Shown here: in pieces, positions 50,682 to 60,429 of the stretch | How positions within the stretch are numbered: position 1 is the stretch's first letter | How the letters are laid out: the number at the start of each line of letters is the position of its first letter | Assembly: GCA_964030785.1 (NCBI GenBank) | Contig: OZ034969.1 | Location: 36,006,601-36,070,600 of the forward strand | Direction of reading: 5' to 3' | Length of the DNA stretch: 64,000 bases | DNA from: Siderastrea siderea | Lineage: Eukaryota; Cnidaria; Anthozoa; Scleractinia; Rhizangiidae | Notes under the pieces: generated by a model | The model's input: only the letters and a program-made list of their open reading frames with translations | What the model was told of the DNA's origin: nothing | Database searches by the model: none | Position numbers and translations under genes: made by a program

Positions 50682-51001
50682 GGTTTATTAGTAGTGTTTC
50701 CATAAAGTGGCTCCCAGACCACTCTCTTGGTGGTGCAATGCTTGAAGTCTCACAAGCTACATAAAGGATGGAGGCGAACGTTCCGGGTATATCTGAACTG
50801 CAGATTCAAAACAAAATAAAGAAATGATAATTCCATTTAGGTTTGTAGGTCCGCTCAACAATGTTCTCATTGCTCTTTGCTATCTCTAAACAGCTGGAGA
50901 AAAAGAGCGTGCTGGATACAGAGGTGGAAGCCAAGGCTTTCTTGGAAGTAATGGGCAAAAAGATGCATAGTGAAGGATACAGAGAGCCAGACACCGACTA
51001 A
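35256..51001 (+). CDS. MEAK7: MEAK7/TLDC1-type TLDc-domain protein, six coding exons (465 aa)
   Basis: Exons in phase: 35256-35405, 45886-46448, 47189-47469, 47917-48035, 49435-49611, 50894-51001, all with GT-AG borders. Exon 1 encodes an MG start (potential myristoylation, MGILASRG) and an EF-hand-like N-terminal helix. Exon 2 gives the helical middle. Exons 3-5 give the TLDc domain (QRHRWRLLFSTQIHGESF, VFGGFASMSW, FLFSLKPTMGVYQPTGYND, NGLGMGGQLNYFGFWLD). Exon 6 ends KKMHSEGYREPDTD, like vertebrate MEAK7. Length is close to the vertebrate protein. In mammals MEAK7 associates with lysosomal mTOR signalling. Intron 1 is 10.5 kb and holds an LTR retrotransposon, SINEs and other repeats. Confidence 0.9.
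35406..38230. other. MEAK7 intron 1, proximal part
   Basis: Contains no supported frame. Homopolymer G run at 36619-36640 and C run at 37591-37605 mark ends of unidentified repeats. Confidence 0.5.
38231..38235. repeat. LTR element target duplication GTGGG, left
   Basis: GTGGG abuts the TG terminus of the left LTR; the same five bases follow the right LTR at 42780-42784. Confidence 0.8.
38236..38364 (-). repeat. 3-prime LTR (129 bp)
   Basis: TG...CA bounded copy, differing from 42651-42779 by one base (T versus C in the GGCCGyTCG word). Confidence 0.9.
38578..40986 (-). CDS. pol: Gypsy pol, C-terminal part: RT, RNase H, integrase (802 aa)
   Basis: Contains RT motifs FITPFGRFCFNRLPFGISSA and CRMDDILIHG (the DD active-site pair), RNase H (VIAADASSTGLGAVL, LETDHKPL), integrase zinc region (HRGHLGISKCRARA...CFTCSK) and catalytic core residues (MDLFEDGG, VISDNGPCF, NGEVERAVRT), and ends in a Pro/Gln-rich tail. 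The frame continues upstream of the given Met toward 41030, where a one-base deletion separates it from the gag-protease frame. Intact apart from that break. Confidence 0.9.
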   Translation of the reverse strand: MLTTFITPFGRFCFNRLPFGISSAPEIFQRTMSDILEGLDGVICRMDDILIHGRNQIEHDVRVRAVLFRLQKAGLTLNIQKCEFSQGRLKFLGHIVDAQGVHADPEKTNAIGQFPTPKNVTELQRFMGMVNQLGKFVPGLADINAPLRQLLRKDSAWYWGEAQQTALQQVKEKLASPEVLAHYDPNRATVIAADASSTGLGAVLLQIQDNGQRHPICYISRSLNDAEKNYAVIEKEALASTWACERLEEYVLGLRFTLETDHKPLVPLLTTTDLSKMPPRILRFRLRMMRYNPEVVHVPGKCQISADALSRAPASSPNTSDIQFIEEVEIFASSTVNQLPATAQRLQEIIEAQRNDEVCMQVRRYCQDGWPVYIPHQPLLRPYWESRAHLAVVDDLLLYDECIVIPPALRLEVLDCIHRGHLGISKCRARARMSVWWPGLSAAIEDMVKACFTCSKELPEPKEPLMPSSFPSRPWERISMDLFEDGGRTYLITVDYYSRWVEIKRLTTQTAKSVIAASKELFATHGIPDIVISDNGPCFSAVSFQEFAASYGFVHTTCSPRYPRANGEVERAVRTVKGLLKKNDDPYLALLTYRSTPLQTGLSPSELLMGRRLRTQLPVLEKTLTPRDLRREREEVVKKEETYRFNQRKSFNQRHRAKELPAVTAGDSVWIRDQNRIGKIEGRTQHPRSFLIETEKGTIRRNRSALVKVELQSPSKADKQATSTGTANYHAFLETEEKTGPPQLPGTIAEAPMQPAGSQTAPLPSQHPDTITEAPMQPVRSQTVPLQTRSGRIVKPPDRLDL
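41034..42623 (-). CDS. gag-pol: Gypsy gag-protease and start of RT (broken by frameshift)
   Basis: The start taken is the first ATG after the primer-binding site (42623). Gag region with RWSRRFERYR and RRNLIVQRALFNQRHQ is followed by two CCHC knuckles (CMWCGGQQHKRLSC, CNSCHKRGHFQAVC), an aspartic protease (FKLDTGAAVSIVS), and the RT N-terminal fingers (VPKPNGRVRICVDLTPLN). It stops at TAG 41036-41034, just before the catalytic motif A of RT. A single missing base in an A run explains the break. The Gag and Pol domains share one frame without an internal stop. Confidence 0.9.
   Translation of the reverse strand: MPDLEEGTHQELLPAAGQNQTQTQQPSQLPLPTRFDGANGPKQAECWIRWSRRFERYRIASGLKKKPEYEQVSTLLYAMGDCADNILATLRLDETKATYSEVRTALNGYFDVRRNLIVQRALFNQRHQLAGESVDTFIQELYRLAEDCEYGPLKDGLIRDRIVVGVLDDSLSDRLQAKADLTLETAVQMSLQAEARKQNKDLIRGNVISETATEPTRVDLVEKHKRDSKPNPGVRSKPERKCMWCGGQQHKRLSCPAKDVTCNSCHKRGHFQAVCLSTKQASKRSSVNEVADLEDVEVPFLGEVYSSDADFWTAVVKVDGHETHFKLDTGAAVSIVSDQEPWLKDNQLKKSQQILRGPGGTILSVVGTFQDTLTYEGRQISETVYVLKDQLYSLGLIARIGEVNTQPANFVGEFPHLFSGLGKLETKYQIKLNPDVKPVRLYTPRKIPHPLLPKVKKEIDSMLRQGVISPVTVPTEWCSGIVLVPKPNGRVRICVDLTPLNKAVQRETHPMGSVDESLAMLGESKVFTN
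42651..42779 (-). repeat. 5-prime LTR (129 bp)
   Basis: Second LTR copy, followed on the plus strand by GTGGG (42780-42784) and preceded by the primer-binding site. Confidence 0.9.
42951..43244 (+). mobile_element. tRNA-derived SINE, copy 1 (294 bp)
   Basis: Internal RNA polymerase III promoter: A box TGGTGTAGTGG at 42962-42972 and B box GGTTCGACGCC at 43007-43017. A 10-bp target duplication ATAAATGGAG flanks it at 42941-42950 and 43245-43254. The body is shared with 45151-45450. Confidence 0.85.
43774..44256. repeat. Tandem duplication, two copies of about 243 bp
   Basis: The segment from a T run and CATTACTATCCAAAACTTTG to GGGCTCACTGCTATCGT occurs at 43774-44016 and 44017-44256. The copies differ by only a few bases and small indels. 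No frame. It lies in MEAK7 intron 1. Confidence 0.9.
45151..45450 (+). mobile_element. tRNA-derived SINE, copy 2
   Basis: Same family as 42951-43244, with A box TGGTGTAGTGG at 45162-45172 and a B box with one mismatch (AGTTCGACGCC, 45206-45216). More diverged; no clear target duplication. Confidence 0.8.
45466..45853. mobile_element. G-rich inverted-repeat element abutting MEAK7 exon 2
   Basis: Left end CTCTATTAAGCCCCC pairs imperfectly with the right end GGGGGGCATAATGGAG. The interior has GGGGG clusters. It ends about 30 bp before the polypyrimidine tract and acceptor of exon 2. Boundaries are approximate. Confidence 0.5.
50644..50680. repeat. (ATTT)n microsatellite
   Basis: Nine or so tandem ATTT units in MEAK7 intron 5. 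Confidence 0.9.
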
Positions 51002-54000
51002 ACATGTCTGAGTTTGTGTTACGCCTTTAAGATATATACACATATTTATTTCTTATTTCAGTTTCTTGCAGTGCATTGCGCCATGTAGTTGCCACTTGCA
51101 TTTTTTTTGTTATGGTTTCATTGTGATTTTTAGTTTTCAAAATGTTGGAAAAGTTTCTCATGGCGTTTGTCGAAAAGTGAACGTGGAATTTGACAGTTCT
51201 TGAATTTTGCGGGCTAGTCGAATAGTTAAAAATTCTTCGAACAAGCTAGAGTAGAATGATTGTTTTATCAAATTCTCAACCTCAGTAATAGCTGCTGAAA
51301 AAGTTTTGAATATTTTTGAGGACAAAACTTTGCGACGAAAATTTTGGACACCGCAGCAGCTGACAAGGCATGCAATCTTTTATATACAAGACAGAAAGCA
51401 GAGTTATTTGCTGATAACTTGTGTGCGTGAACCCGTGAGAAAGCTAGAAATTTAATAACCAAGAATGAGAATTTAATAATAGTTTTATCGTGGCTCTTTT
51501 GCAAATTTGTTTCTGTGTTTGTTTTGTTTTTGTTTGTTTGTTTGTTTTTTTGAAACTTTGTTTATTCGTGATAGAAAACCTCTTTGAACGGACGGTAAAT
51601 AACAAAATTGGTAATACATACAGTACATTACAGTCATGATCGATTACCGAGAGGAAAGAAGTAAAAACAACAACAATAGCAGTAACTAATTACAAGTGAT
51701 TTCTACTGACGTTATCGTGAATTTTGTGTTCCAAGTTATTACATGAATGAAGAAAAAGGCATATAAGCCTGTAAGTCCACCACAAAAAAAAGAAAGAATA
51801 AAAGAAAAGAAAAACAAACAGAAAACAAACAAAGAGAAGAAAATGAAAAGCAACATATAAAACAAATAAATGTTACAAATAAATTGACAGGTTGGGTCAT
51901 TCGTATTCCATGATGATATAAATGTATATATATTTAAAGGAAACAGCGATAAGATATAGTTAATTCATTTGAGTTTATCAGTGCTAAATACTGTGATCAT
52001 TTTCTCAAATGGCTTTACTCATTTTCTTTAATGGGTTTATTGGCTAACTTCAGGCAAGTTGTTTTAATTGGTCGATGTTTGTAGTCGCTCTCGCTAAGTC
52101 AACGATCTTCTGGCTAGAAACGAGGGCAAGAGGGTCTCATTTCAGTCACAACAATTGAACAGTTCTGCTTTAACAATGATTTGAAACTGTAGGGATTTGA
52201 TGATTTGAAACTTTTATAACTGTAGGGATTTCATGACTGGTAGTTGTATGTCCGACGATTTTCATGTATAGCTGTTTTGTTTGCTGCACTTGAACTTCAC
52301 TGACTTTAGCAAATGGAATGCTCATAATATTTAAACAGTTATTTGACAAAAGTGAGTTTTATTTACTTTCCAAATGTTTTGGTCAAGAATTTAATGGTTT
52401 AAAAGTGCAGATACTCTACATACAGCAAGAACGGGCCTATTTACCACAACAGGGTGCCATGCAAAAACAACAAGCAAATTACATTGTATGAAAGGAGATA
52501 ATTTTATAGTCGAATTGTAAATCACTGGTTTTCTCGTACATTGCATTCCTTTTAGACTGTTAAGTTTCTGATAGTATTTGCAAGGAAGTTCAATTTCTCC
52601 ACCTTGTACCCACACTCCTTCTGGTGCAATATTTTCATATGCAAAATCCCGCATTTTCAGGTGCAAAATCACTCATTTTCAGGACGAAATCTCTTTCAAA
52701 TATAAACCGAACCATTTTTGAAGTGCAAATCTTATAATACCCGGGTATAATACCGCCCCCCCCCCCGAAAATAAGCCCACCAAAAAGGGTCCTTTATGAA
52801 CAAATAACAAATATAATTAATTATGAAGACAAAAATTGAGGAAAACTGGAAAGAAAAGAGTGAAATACACTTGAACTTAGGTTAGTGTACCAAGAAATTA
52901 AAGAACCAACGTCAACTGTTACATCTAAAAACAACAATTTCACGAACTTGCGTTTGATGTGAAGTACAAGTTGGTTACAAGTACCTCGTAGTCAACGAGC
53001 GCGAGTGGAATTTTTTTTTCTTTTCCAATCATTTTCGACTTCGGTAAATCTGCCGGGTTTTTACCTTTGTTTTGGATAAACCTATGTCTTCACGGCAAAA
53101 ACGTTTGAACTCCGCGGGCAAAGTAGAGCAAAAACCAGGGTTAATCGTTAATAATCTCAGGGGCACCCAACGGTTCGTTTCGGGAAATATCAATTCGGAA
53201 GGCCTAAATCGCCGGAGAAAAATGAAAGCAGTGAAAGTTAGTGATTTCTTTGGCGAAACATCACGTCAGACTTTCGTAACGGGGGACTAATTAATTTATG
53301 TTGTTTTCGGAAGAACAATTATGTCGTTTTCATTGTAAAATAAGGCCAGCTAGTGTTTTCGGAGAGCTATCAGCAGCTCGCAAATTCGGCGGATTGGATT
53401 CTATTTCCTAAAATTTTATGCGGCCTACATTTTCAGCTAAAAACTCCGAACAGATCAGCCTGTGTTAGCTTACACAAATATGCTTTTAGAAAGCTCCGAA
53501 ACAATCCAAGAAAGTAAGAAAATGATATTTCAAGTATTTTGCTAAAATTTTCTCGTCGGGTGCCCCTGATAACCTATGTGCGGTGAACCAATGGGAAAGC
53601 TAGAAATTCAATAACCGAGACCAAAAATTAAGTAAAAATTATTATTCAGTGGAAGAGGTGTAATTAGGGAATTTACACTTTTGCTTTAAATACGGACAAA
53701 ATTATAAATAGAGGGTATAGGAACTTTCTATCGTCAGTATAACAGAAAGTTAATAAAAGTGTTTTAAAATGGCTCAAATAATGAGCTTCGTAACTGTTTG
53801 TACTGGTGTAAGTCTTTTCTTCACTGCTTGTGGGTATCGAAAAAGCATATGTCCTCTTGGAAAACCCTTTGCAATTTGGTTTCTTTTCAAACTTGGAAGT
53901 CCCCTATCAGTTCCCTATTACCTTTGAGTTTACCCGTACCACGAGTCAAGTTCGAGTCAGGTTTAAAAATATTGTTTTAATTTCTTTTGATTGTGATTCT

Positions 54001-57000
54001 TACTTTCATGATGATGTGCCAGTGGTAAAAGGTAAGATTATAAAACGGTCTGGTCTGAGATCTCGATCGATCGATCACGGGCGTCATTCGAGCTACGATT
54101 CGAAGCCTGCTTTTCAAAGATATGACATCTCATAGTATTTATAAATTTTCCTGAAAGAATGTGACCTCTATTTGCATAGAGCTGGAGAAGAGGTCCCATT
54201 TTCACGATACACCGAGCGAGAAAACTGACGTGAATTCCCGTTCGCGCCACTCGAGCGCCATCTTGTTGCGTCCAAAGGGAACCCAAAACGTCATTCAATG
54301 GAACCTATTTCCTTCGCGGACAAAATGTTTGAAGACATGTTTTCCAGTATTTCAGCAGGAAACGAACCTGTACGCGGGGTTTCGAGGTAAAATTATCTCA
54401 AGAGTATTTGAAGTATTTTGTCTGTCTATAATGGGCCACACCTGTGTCAAGAGACGGTAGTGAAAGGGACTCTACGGAAACTTTGACGATATTCAACTTT
54501 ACACGCCGCTAGGTAAGTTATCCGAAAGGTAAGTTACGTATAACCACGCTTCTGGAACCATGGTGAACAGTTAACTCTTTGAGCTTTGGCCACCAACAAA
54601 ACAAATCAAAACCTTTCAGGAAAATTAATAGATAAGGAGGATAAGCAAGGACTGGGGTTAATTTCGTTCAATAAGGTGTTACCAACACTGGGAATGAACT
54701 GAAAATATCTCTTGGACTGTTGATGTTTTGAGCATCGGTTGGCGCAACATTATGAAAGAAAGAATCGCAATCAAAAGAAGATAACATAAAGTCAAAAAAA
54801 CGGATTTTTTGTTAACCCAACTCGAACTTGACTCGTGACTCGAACATGACCCGGGCTCGAACTTGACTCGTGCTACGAGTAAACTTGTTGCCTTTGATTG
54901 TCTTGGGGTATAGATTAGCAATGATGGATGACTTACGAACAAAATGTTTAGTACAAAACCTCCCGGTCAAAAAAGAAAATCATTTTGGTTGATAACACAT
55001 GTAATCGTTAATTTACAAAAAGTAAATATTTTTTAAACCTACTGATTAAGACCTCGTTTTCCAACTTTTTCTACTAGTATAAAATCATAATTCAACGTTT
55101 TCATTTGATACTAAGACTCACTAAGGAGAAAATTGGACATTGGCTGGGGAATTTTTTTCCTCAGGTCCTCAGGATAAAGTTTGCTTGAAGTTGTTGGCAT
55201 CTCCTGGTGCCAGTTAATTGCATTGGCTAAGGATCTTAAAAGTGCCATAATTTGAATCCGTTTCATTTATACCATTTTATCGTAAGACACAACGTCTCAG
55301 CTGGATAGGCAAATTTATACCCAGGCTTTCTTCTCTTCTCTTCTCCAGGGGACGGGAAGGGGAGAGACCCTGAGTACGAGGTGGCTGAATTTAACCGTCG
55401 GACGTACAAGAGGGGCTCCGAAAGGGGCTCAGGCAAATTAAGGCCTGGATCTCTATAGATTTCAAGGGGGTGGTCTAAAGTAAATAAATTCTATCTCTTA
55501 GCTAACAAATTAAGGCAACCCTTCAACCAAAAACTGTGAAAAAATGGATATTAAATATATTTATATTTTGATCACGTGACTAGCCAAGCCCAATTTTGTA
55601 AGAAAACGTTTGACTAAAAATTCCCACTTGTTACCGATCAAAATCTTGACCAACATTATACCCTACCAATGACTGTCGGAAGTGACCTTATAACAGCAGA
55701 TGGAGCGAGACAAGCTTTTAATTCCTTCCCGTTAACACCCTGCATTTACACAATGCAACTTTGGAGAGGGACTGGCACTAGTCAAAAACAGCAGATAGTA
55801 TTAAATCCCCCGAAGAAGGACGGCTTGACTGTCCGAAGTATCGGGAAAACCAACTCGCTCGTCGTTTTTTCTTTGCTGTTTTTTCATTATAGTTTAAGAT
55901 AGTATTAACCTAGTGCAACAACAAATTCGCGAGTACTTTAGACCCAGAGCTCAATTCACTTGAGGGGGACGAATTTCATCTGCACCTGCCGTTTTTAGTA
56001 GCTGTACGCATATCTCTAATACACATTTTGACACAAGGTTGGTGAGAAGTGGTTGCTATGGGTACGGCATATGACGTCACAAGTAGCAGGTGGTCAAGTC
56101 ACTTTTTGACAAAAATGCGTGCTTTTCATCTTTTTAAGTTGAAAAAGCACAATTTTTTTCATTTTATATAAAACAATTTAAGGTTTGGGGTACGAAGGTC
56201 TAATAACCTGGACTGATACTTTTGTGACCCAAACCATTTTTTTCTTGCTTTTTTCGAGCAGGCAAGAGTTGTTTTCTATATCCTTGGCCTATTTTACGTC
56301 CTACGGCCTTGCGAGGGGCCAAAGTCTTATCTCTTTTATAATAGCCCCCCGTATACGCGTACGGGAGCACTTTTTCGCTGTGTTGGATTAGCCAAGTATA
56401 CCCACGGTCGGGAGTCACGTCGCGTACGCGTTCCAAGCACATTTTTGCACGATAACAACAGCGTTTCTTTGTCAACGTATTATGAACGTTTGATCCCTAA
56501 GAGAAAGTGTTAGCAAAAAATGCATGTGAGAATGTGTTGACTGAGATTTTGTGAAGGTTCAAGCATTTTGGGTGCTTTTACCGAGCTCAATCCAAAACTT
56601 GCAACGTTTCCCACCCGCTAGCCTTTCTTTACTTTATAAGGGACACAACGACGCTGGAATCTTTTTTTTTTTCAAACTTGTGGAAATAGCTTCCAGAGGT
56701 ATCCAGGACAACCAGGACACTGCATCAAGCGAGTCAATAATCATCCATATTATTTCTTCAAATTAAAGTTTATTACTGAGTAAAACACAAACTGCTTGCT
56801 ATACCTAATCGTAAATATTATTTTCAGCTGAGTTCAAACAGCTCAAATCATTAGCGTTACAACCCCCGCCTGGTTTCTCTCCTATAAAAGTTACTGAAAC
56901 TTTAGTTTTTTTCTGCTAACAATAAAAAACAACAGTTAAATTGGCCTACCTAGATATTTCAAAAACTTCCAAATGTTAGAATCGTATATGGTTCTTTGCA

Positions 57001-57652
57001 GTGGTAAGGCACGTTCTACTCCTTATTTGTACGAAGCAATTATGTGATGTTAAAGAGCGAAAAGCAATAACAAAAAATAAACAACAACAAAAAACAAATA
57101 AAAGAAAGCAAAGCAAACCTTAAGCTTTGTTAAACAAGAAGCTCTCCTATAAAAGGAATGGCGCAATGAACTCACGCTTCAGAAGAAATTCCACCAAACC
57201 AAGGAACCAAACTTTGGTAAACAGATTAATTTTATAAGTGACAGTCATAGAAAAGGCACATGCAGTTAGAAGGTACTTAACTCAACGTAACGTAACCGTT
57301 TGTTTCTAAAAATTCGAGTGTAAAGAAAAGGAGCCTGCAAAACGTGAATCTTTTGAATATATCAGAATATGACAAATTACTTCGTAAATTGAGCTGTTGG
57401 TTTCCTTTAAGATAAAGTTTAAGAAATCTTTTCTTGGCTATTTTGTTTTTACGCTCACGGTAGCAAACTCCGACCGTCGAAAGTGACGACATGGTAAAAT
57501 ATTGAACAAAAACGAAAATATTGACCCTCGTAGCTTCTGGATTTTTCAAGAAAGTTTTCTAAGCTTAAGTAACTGAGTGACAACTCGGTACCAGGTGGGC
57601 TATGCCACTCACATTTTATATCAGAGCTTCTTGATTAAAGTACACTTGTCTC
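51002..57652. other. Intergenic between MEAK7 and XPNPEP2-like genes
   Basis: MEAK7 3-prime UTR is expected at the start, then no gene is recognised. An inverted word (ACGAGTCAAGTTCGAG at about 53940-53955 and its complement at about 54867-54882) may mark a roughly 960-bp non-autonomous element. A C run at 52757-52768 marks another repeat end. Short frames across the region lack domains. Confidence 0.4.
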
Positions 57653-60268
57653 TCACATAAGAAAAACCAAGCTAATGGCTACAAACAGAACTGTAATTGC
57701 AGACGCTGTGATGGAAAGGCCTCCAGCTTTAGGTGGCTCTGTTGACACGCCAACCGGTTTGGTGATCTCCACCAGCCAATCGTACACGTCGTTCTTCCCC
57801 TGTTGTTTTAGCATCGCGCCAACCTTATCGTGGCAGTCTTTGTGGTATTTATTCAGCCACTCAATCTGTAAACAAAACAAGAAAAGCAACTCAGTCTTCA
57901 ACAGCTATTTCTGTCCAGTTATCTTACATTTGAAAAAATACTGAAAGGGGAAACAGTTTTAAGTTTTGCTTCACTAGCTTGTCTAAGCAATGCATTACCC
58001 CCCCCCCCCCAACCTCCCTCCCCCGGCTATCCCTATTATTGTTAAGTTTTACTTACTTTTGCGTAGCGTAGGATCTTTAAACCTGAAAGCTCGGTGGCAA
58101 TCTTGAGTACTTTAGTCACTAAACTGAATCTAGACTGGTATTTGGTAAATTGATTACTAATCAAGCAACAATTGTGTTACGTTCTTAATACCTCAGAGGA
58201 CGTCATTATGTCCAGGTTGATCAGACTCTTCCAGTATGGCACCTGCCAATTATTAATCAATCAATCAATCAATCAATCAAGCCACACAATTAAAAATATC
58301 AAGCTTATGAAGCACACTTACCATGAATTTCTAATTAACTGTACTTGTTTGTGGTCTTTCGTTTGCTTTCAACTAACAGCTAGCATAATCATTTCCGTAA
58401 AACAGATCTTCACATGGTGCCCTTTCCAGCGTGTTTGCCCAAAGTTCTGACTCTGTTTCGTACTGTATTACTATAGCCTTATTTAGTAGATGTCATTTTT
58501 GAACATTTCAGGTTTAGCTACAAGCCAACATCTCCCTCCGGTTTTTCCCAGATAAACGCCACATAAGCGCCATAACCTTTGCATAAATGATAAAAACCAA
58601 TACGTAAATGACAAAGGCAATTTTGTCTTCCTTGTGTTATTTCCAGAGGAGTGGACGGCTTGCTGATTTTGCAAAATTCTCGACAAGCGGTGAACGCGTC
58701 TTCGAGCACACAGACCGCCAGGTACTGGAATAAAGTATTTGCAAAAATCTTCATTGAATTATGCTAAAACCAATATTAAATTGTACTTACAAAGGAAACT
58801 GGTTCAAATGCCACGTACTCCACATCGTTAAAGGTGTTCTAAAAACAATAAAGGAAAAACAAACTTAGTTTGTAATATGGACAACAGCATAACCACTTTA
58901 CTTCTATGAGTATTCTTTTAAAAGACTTGATTTCGTCTCGGGCCTCGTGCGACAAAACCAAAAAAATGCTTTTCCAAATGTTTTCTTTACACTTGGACTT
59001 CAATTGCCAACCAACCAATTTCTTCTTCTTCTATTTTTATTTACTGATATTTTTACTGTCTAAATAAAGTTTTTGTTGTTGTTGTTGTTTTTATTACTCT
59101 TCACTAACTCTCCTACCTCGGTTTTTGCAGGGACGGCAACAACCACAGTTTCCAGTCTCACCCCAAAATTTCCATCCTCGTAGTATCCAGGCTCTGATAT
59201 AAATGCAGATGAAGGAAATTAGCAAAATGTTCTACCGCAAAGACTGACCTCTTCACGTCTTGAATAGCCTGCGTTCAACATGTTAAAATTCTGACACGAT
59301 TCTGAAGCTTACTTGACGAGCTGTTTGGTTTTAATTACATGGAAAAAAAGTCATACAGCTGCTGCTTTTGCCAGAAAGCCACTGCCAGAAAGCAAAAGCG
59401 TGTCTTATGGCATCATACACTTCGTAATGACAGCAAAAAGAAAAATTAAAAGAAACACATATGCAATCCCATTCGATATTGTAAAACACTGAAATGTTAT
59501 TTCTATGTTGGCCGCGCGTATTTACGACAAATTTGCTTCAGTGTTTGTTAAAGTGTAGGTTTACTTCTAGACTTACCAAGAAACACACTGCTTTAACTCG
59601 ACACCTTGAAGAAGCATTCCTCTAGAATATTGAAATTAACTCTGTGGCTACTTTGGAAACCATAACCAACTTACCGTCTGACTGGAACATTCCAGGAACG
59701 ATTGGTCTTTCCCATGGCTTTGGACAACCACCGTTTATCCTCTGTGGTCCTGCAACATAGATTGTAATGTTATCGGCCTTAACTGCTTTACGGTATTCAA
59801 ATAACGCGATTCAGTCGCTACTTTGACAGCGTGAATTCATTATTGAATAAGCTAACAACGTGACTCCAAGCCGACAATGTGAATACCATTTTCGATTTGT
59901 GCATAATAGAAATGCGCTGAAAAAGACCTCCTGTAAGAGGGTTCTTATGCGTGAGAAGTATAGTAATACAGTGCTGCTGAACACTTGAAAAGTAAAATTT
60001 GCCTTGGAAGTGACAAGTAGGACCCTGTTAAAATAAAGGGATATTTGGCCTTGCCATTCCCCTTGGTTCAACCATTGCCGTCCAAAGTTCCCGCAAGCCG
60101 AACAAGAACGTAGGTCCCAATAATAAATCCAGGCTGCGGCTCTGAAGAGTTTCCGAGGCTTACCTTCATGTACACTTAGAAACATGCCAATACCGTGACC
60201 CGTCCCGTGCCTGTAGTCCAGTCCGTTTCTCCACATTTCTTTTCGTGCGATGGGATCTAAGAAGCGAC
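57653..60268 (-). CDS. XPNPEP2: Aminopeptidase P (XPNPEP2-like, membrane or GPI anchored), last six exons (partial)
   Basis: Exons on the minus strand, all joined in phase with GT-AG borders: 60268-60164, 59749-59675, 59193-59117, 58838-58791, 58242-58192, 57865-57653. They encode the metal-binding active-site segment [54 protein letters not shown], and the closing [16 protein letters not shown] helix. This is the pita-bread fold of Xaa-Pro aminopeptidases, which release N-terminal residues preceding proline. The C-terminus ends with a hydrophobic stretch ([19 protein letters not shown]) preceded by small residues, as for GPI attachment in XPNPEP2. No upstream exon was found within 60269-64000, so the 5-prime part is outside or separated by a long intron. 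Confidence 0.85.
58254..58280. repeat. (AATC)n microsatellite
   Basis: Six to seven AATC units just upstream (gene-wise) of an XPNPEP2-like exon acceptor. Confidence 0.85.
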
Positions 60269-60349
60269 CTATGGCAAAACAGGAGAGTAACTAAGTTACA
60301 TAGCCAAAGAGATATGGCTTGCAAGAGCTGTGTTCTTGCTTTAAGGCCA

Positions 60350-60429
60350 ACATTCTCGTCCCCAGAGCCGCTTGGCCATCTTAGCCACCGGCGACTAAGA
60401 GGGCCACGCGGCTCTGGGGACGAGAATGT
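60350..60429. repeat. 80-bp near-perfect hairpin element
   Basis: ACATTCTCGTCCCCAGAGCC at 60350 is matched by its exact complement ending at 60429, with 22-bp perfect arms. Inner arms GGCCATCTTAG and CTAAGAGGGCC extend the stem. It lies in the intron upstream of the active-site exon. Typical of a tiny foldback repeat. Confidence 0.8.
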